From Candidatus Delongbacteria bacterium (lineage in GTDB: Bacteria > UBA4055), in contig DMTS01000142.1 in assembly GCA_003477045.1 (NCBI GenBank), forward strand, positions 178 to 6,355: a stretch of DNA of 6,178 nt, in the 5' to 3' direction. Positions 5,435-6,178 of this stretch are shown here, one piece after another. Positions within the stretch are counted from its first letter, which is position 1; the number at the start of each line of letters is the position of its first letter. Both the position numbers and the translations under genes were made by a program. The notes under the pieces were generated by a model, which worked only from the letters and a program-made list of their open reading frames with translations, was not told where the DNA came from and made no database searches.

Positions 5435-6178
5435 TCATGAAATAAGGCTGTTATTATTAAAAACCCGGGTTTGTTTTATTTTTCCGGAATCTTTTTTAAA
5501 CGGGCCTTCTCCAATATTAAACAAGTGTATTTCAGGTTTCAAAGTTTCTGCATACTCATTCCATGCCGCCCGGAAATCTGCGTTCAGACTGATAAGTTTT
5601 TCTATTATCGAAGCTGAGAATTTCGCTTTCAATTCTTCTGTCGGCGTTAAAGTGATCTCAAAATAAAAAGCCGGCCGCACAGAAGAGTTCTCTGCTTCAA
5701 CTACAGACTGACAGAACGAACGGGTAATTCCAGCCAATTCGATATCAGAATATAAACATTGCTCTATGTCCTCGGGATATATATTTGCACCCATTATACT
5801 GATTGTAAAATCGCGCCTTCCATATATCCACATGAAAGGTAACCTAAGATTGTTATTCTTTTCGTTTTGAACCAGCTCGTTAATATCATACCCCAGTTCT
5901 TTAAGTTTTGCTGACATCTGATCATAACGGCAGATACCGCCTTCGTCATGTATGTTATACCTTATTCTCGGCGACAAAACAGATCTCCTTGTAATAGTGA
6001 ATATCAGTTCTCTGTTCTGATTCATTTCTATATAATGCATAACCGGATTGTACTGGAATATCATCGGCAAACGCGAATCGTCTCCGAATAGAGCTTTTCT
6101 AACATCGGGTTTATCTCTGGAAAGTCTTCTTATTGCAACAGCTATTGGGGTTTCCCCGGAAATACCTATCTCAAGATC
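5435..6178 (-). CDS. AMP-dependent ligase of the phenylacetate-CoA ligase (PaaK/CapK-like) family, 5' end outside the window
   Basis: The frame is open from the window edge to the TGA at 5437-5435, giving the last 247 residues of a protein normally about 400-450 long; the N-terminal half with the P-loop is missing. The TTG at 6070 is internal, because the 36 codons before it are open and family-like. These enzymes activate a carboxylic acid as an acyl-adenylate and pass it to CoA or another acceptor. Motifs, numbered in the visible part: RIRYNIHDEGG (71-81), with Asp78 as the ribose-binding aspartate; IYGRRDFTISIMGANIYPEDIE (118-139), the hinge and start of the mobile C-terminal domain; and DSGKIKQTRV (230-239), with Lys233 placed like the C-terminal catalytic lysine. 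The PaaK-type C-terminal domain is present. Substrate unknown; a GH3-like or CapK-like acyl transfer role is the main alternative. It probably leads the membrane-protein gene. Confidence 0.85.
   Translation of the reverse strand, partial: DLEIGISGETPIAVAIRRLSRDKPDVRKALFGDDSRLPMIFQYNPVMHYIEMNQNRELIFTITRRSVLSPRIRYNIHDEGGICRYDQMSAKLKELGYDINELVQNEKNNNLRLPFMWIYGRRDFTISIMGANIYPEDIEQCLYSDIELAGITRSFCQSVVEAENSSVRPAFYFEITLTPTEELKAKFSASIIEKLISLNADFRAAWNEYAETLKPEIHLFNIGEGPFKKDSGKIKQTRVFNNNSLIS

Noticed and set aside
5408..5438. Nine-codon minus-strand frame that starts in the ligase stop (ATGA) and ends in the TTG start of the membrane-protein gene (TTGA), a possible coupling peptide
   Set aside because: No SD precedes its ATG, and the membrane-protein gene has its own well-placed GGAG; the overlaps are probably coincidence.
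6068..6070. TTG as the start of the ligase gene
   Set aside because: The frame stays open for 36 more codons to the window edge, and the visible part lacks the N-terminal half of the family, so the true start lies outside.

Overview
All seven genes in this AT-rich 6.2 kb window lie on the minus strand, so transcription runs from high to low coordinates. Shine-Dalgarno sites (GGAG, GAGGAG, AAAGG) sit correctly before the starts of six genes; the seventh start is outside the window. At least two promoters match the sigma70 consensus closely, each with TTGACA and a 17-base spacer. This is a bacterial chromosome or large plasmid. The protein families are spread across Bacteroidota-related phyla, Clostridia and others. 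The clear SD sites and TTGACA promoters argue against a typical Bacteroidota genome, but the phylum cannot be fixed from this sequence.

Layout in order of transcription. From 6178 to 5435 is the C-terminal part of an adenylate-forming ligase of the phenylacetate-CoA ligase (PaaK/CapK-like) type, cut by the window edge. After 22 bases comes an eight-helix membrane protein of unknown function (5412-4540), starting at TTG behind a good SD. A 121-base intergenic region follows (4539-4419). It holds the most striking structure here: a 41-bp tandem repeat carrying five CTTA-NN-TAAG dyads, with a near-consensus promoter embedded in the proximal copy. That promoter reads into a Fic-family AMP-transferase with a C-terminal winged helix (4418-3297). 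Next, 33 bases on, comes an aminoglycoside-phosphotransferase-like kinase (3263-2232), which overlaps by ATGA a chloramphenicol-phosphotransferase-like P-loop kinase (2235-1693). A 100-base gap with its own TTGACA promoter leads to a SAM methyltransferase with a putative N-terminal winged helix (1592-603), then 28 bases on a GNAT acetyltransferase (574-104). The last 103 bases hold no supported gene.

Interpretation. Five consecutive genes encode group-transfer enzymes (AMP, phosphate, phosphate, methyl, acetyl), all of families that often modify small molecules, tRNA or proteins. Fic, APH-like and CPT-like genes look like one operon behind the dyad array; the methyltransferase and acetyltransferase look like a second unit. 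A reasonable but unproven model is that the winged helix of the Fic protein binds the CTTA-NN-TAAG dyads and represses its own operon. The upstream ligase/membrane-protein pair is probably a separate unit. No rRNA, tRNA, CRISPR array, insertion sequence or convincing intrinsic terminator was found.
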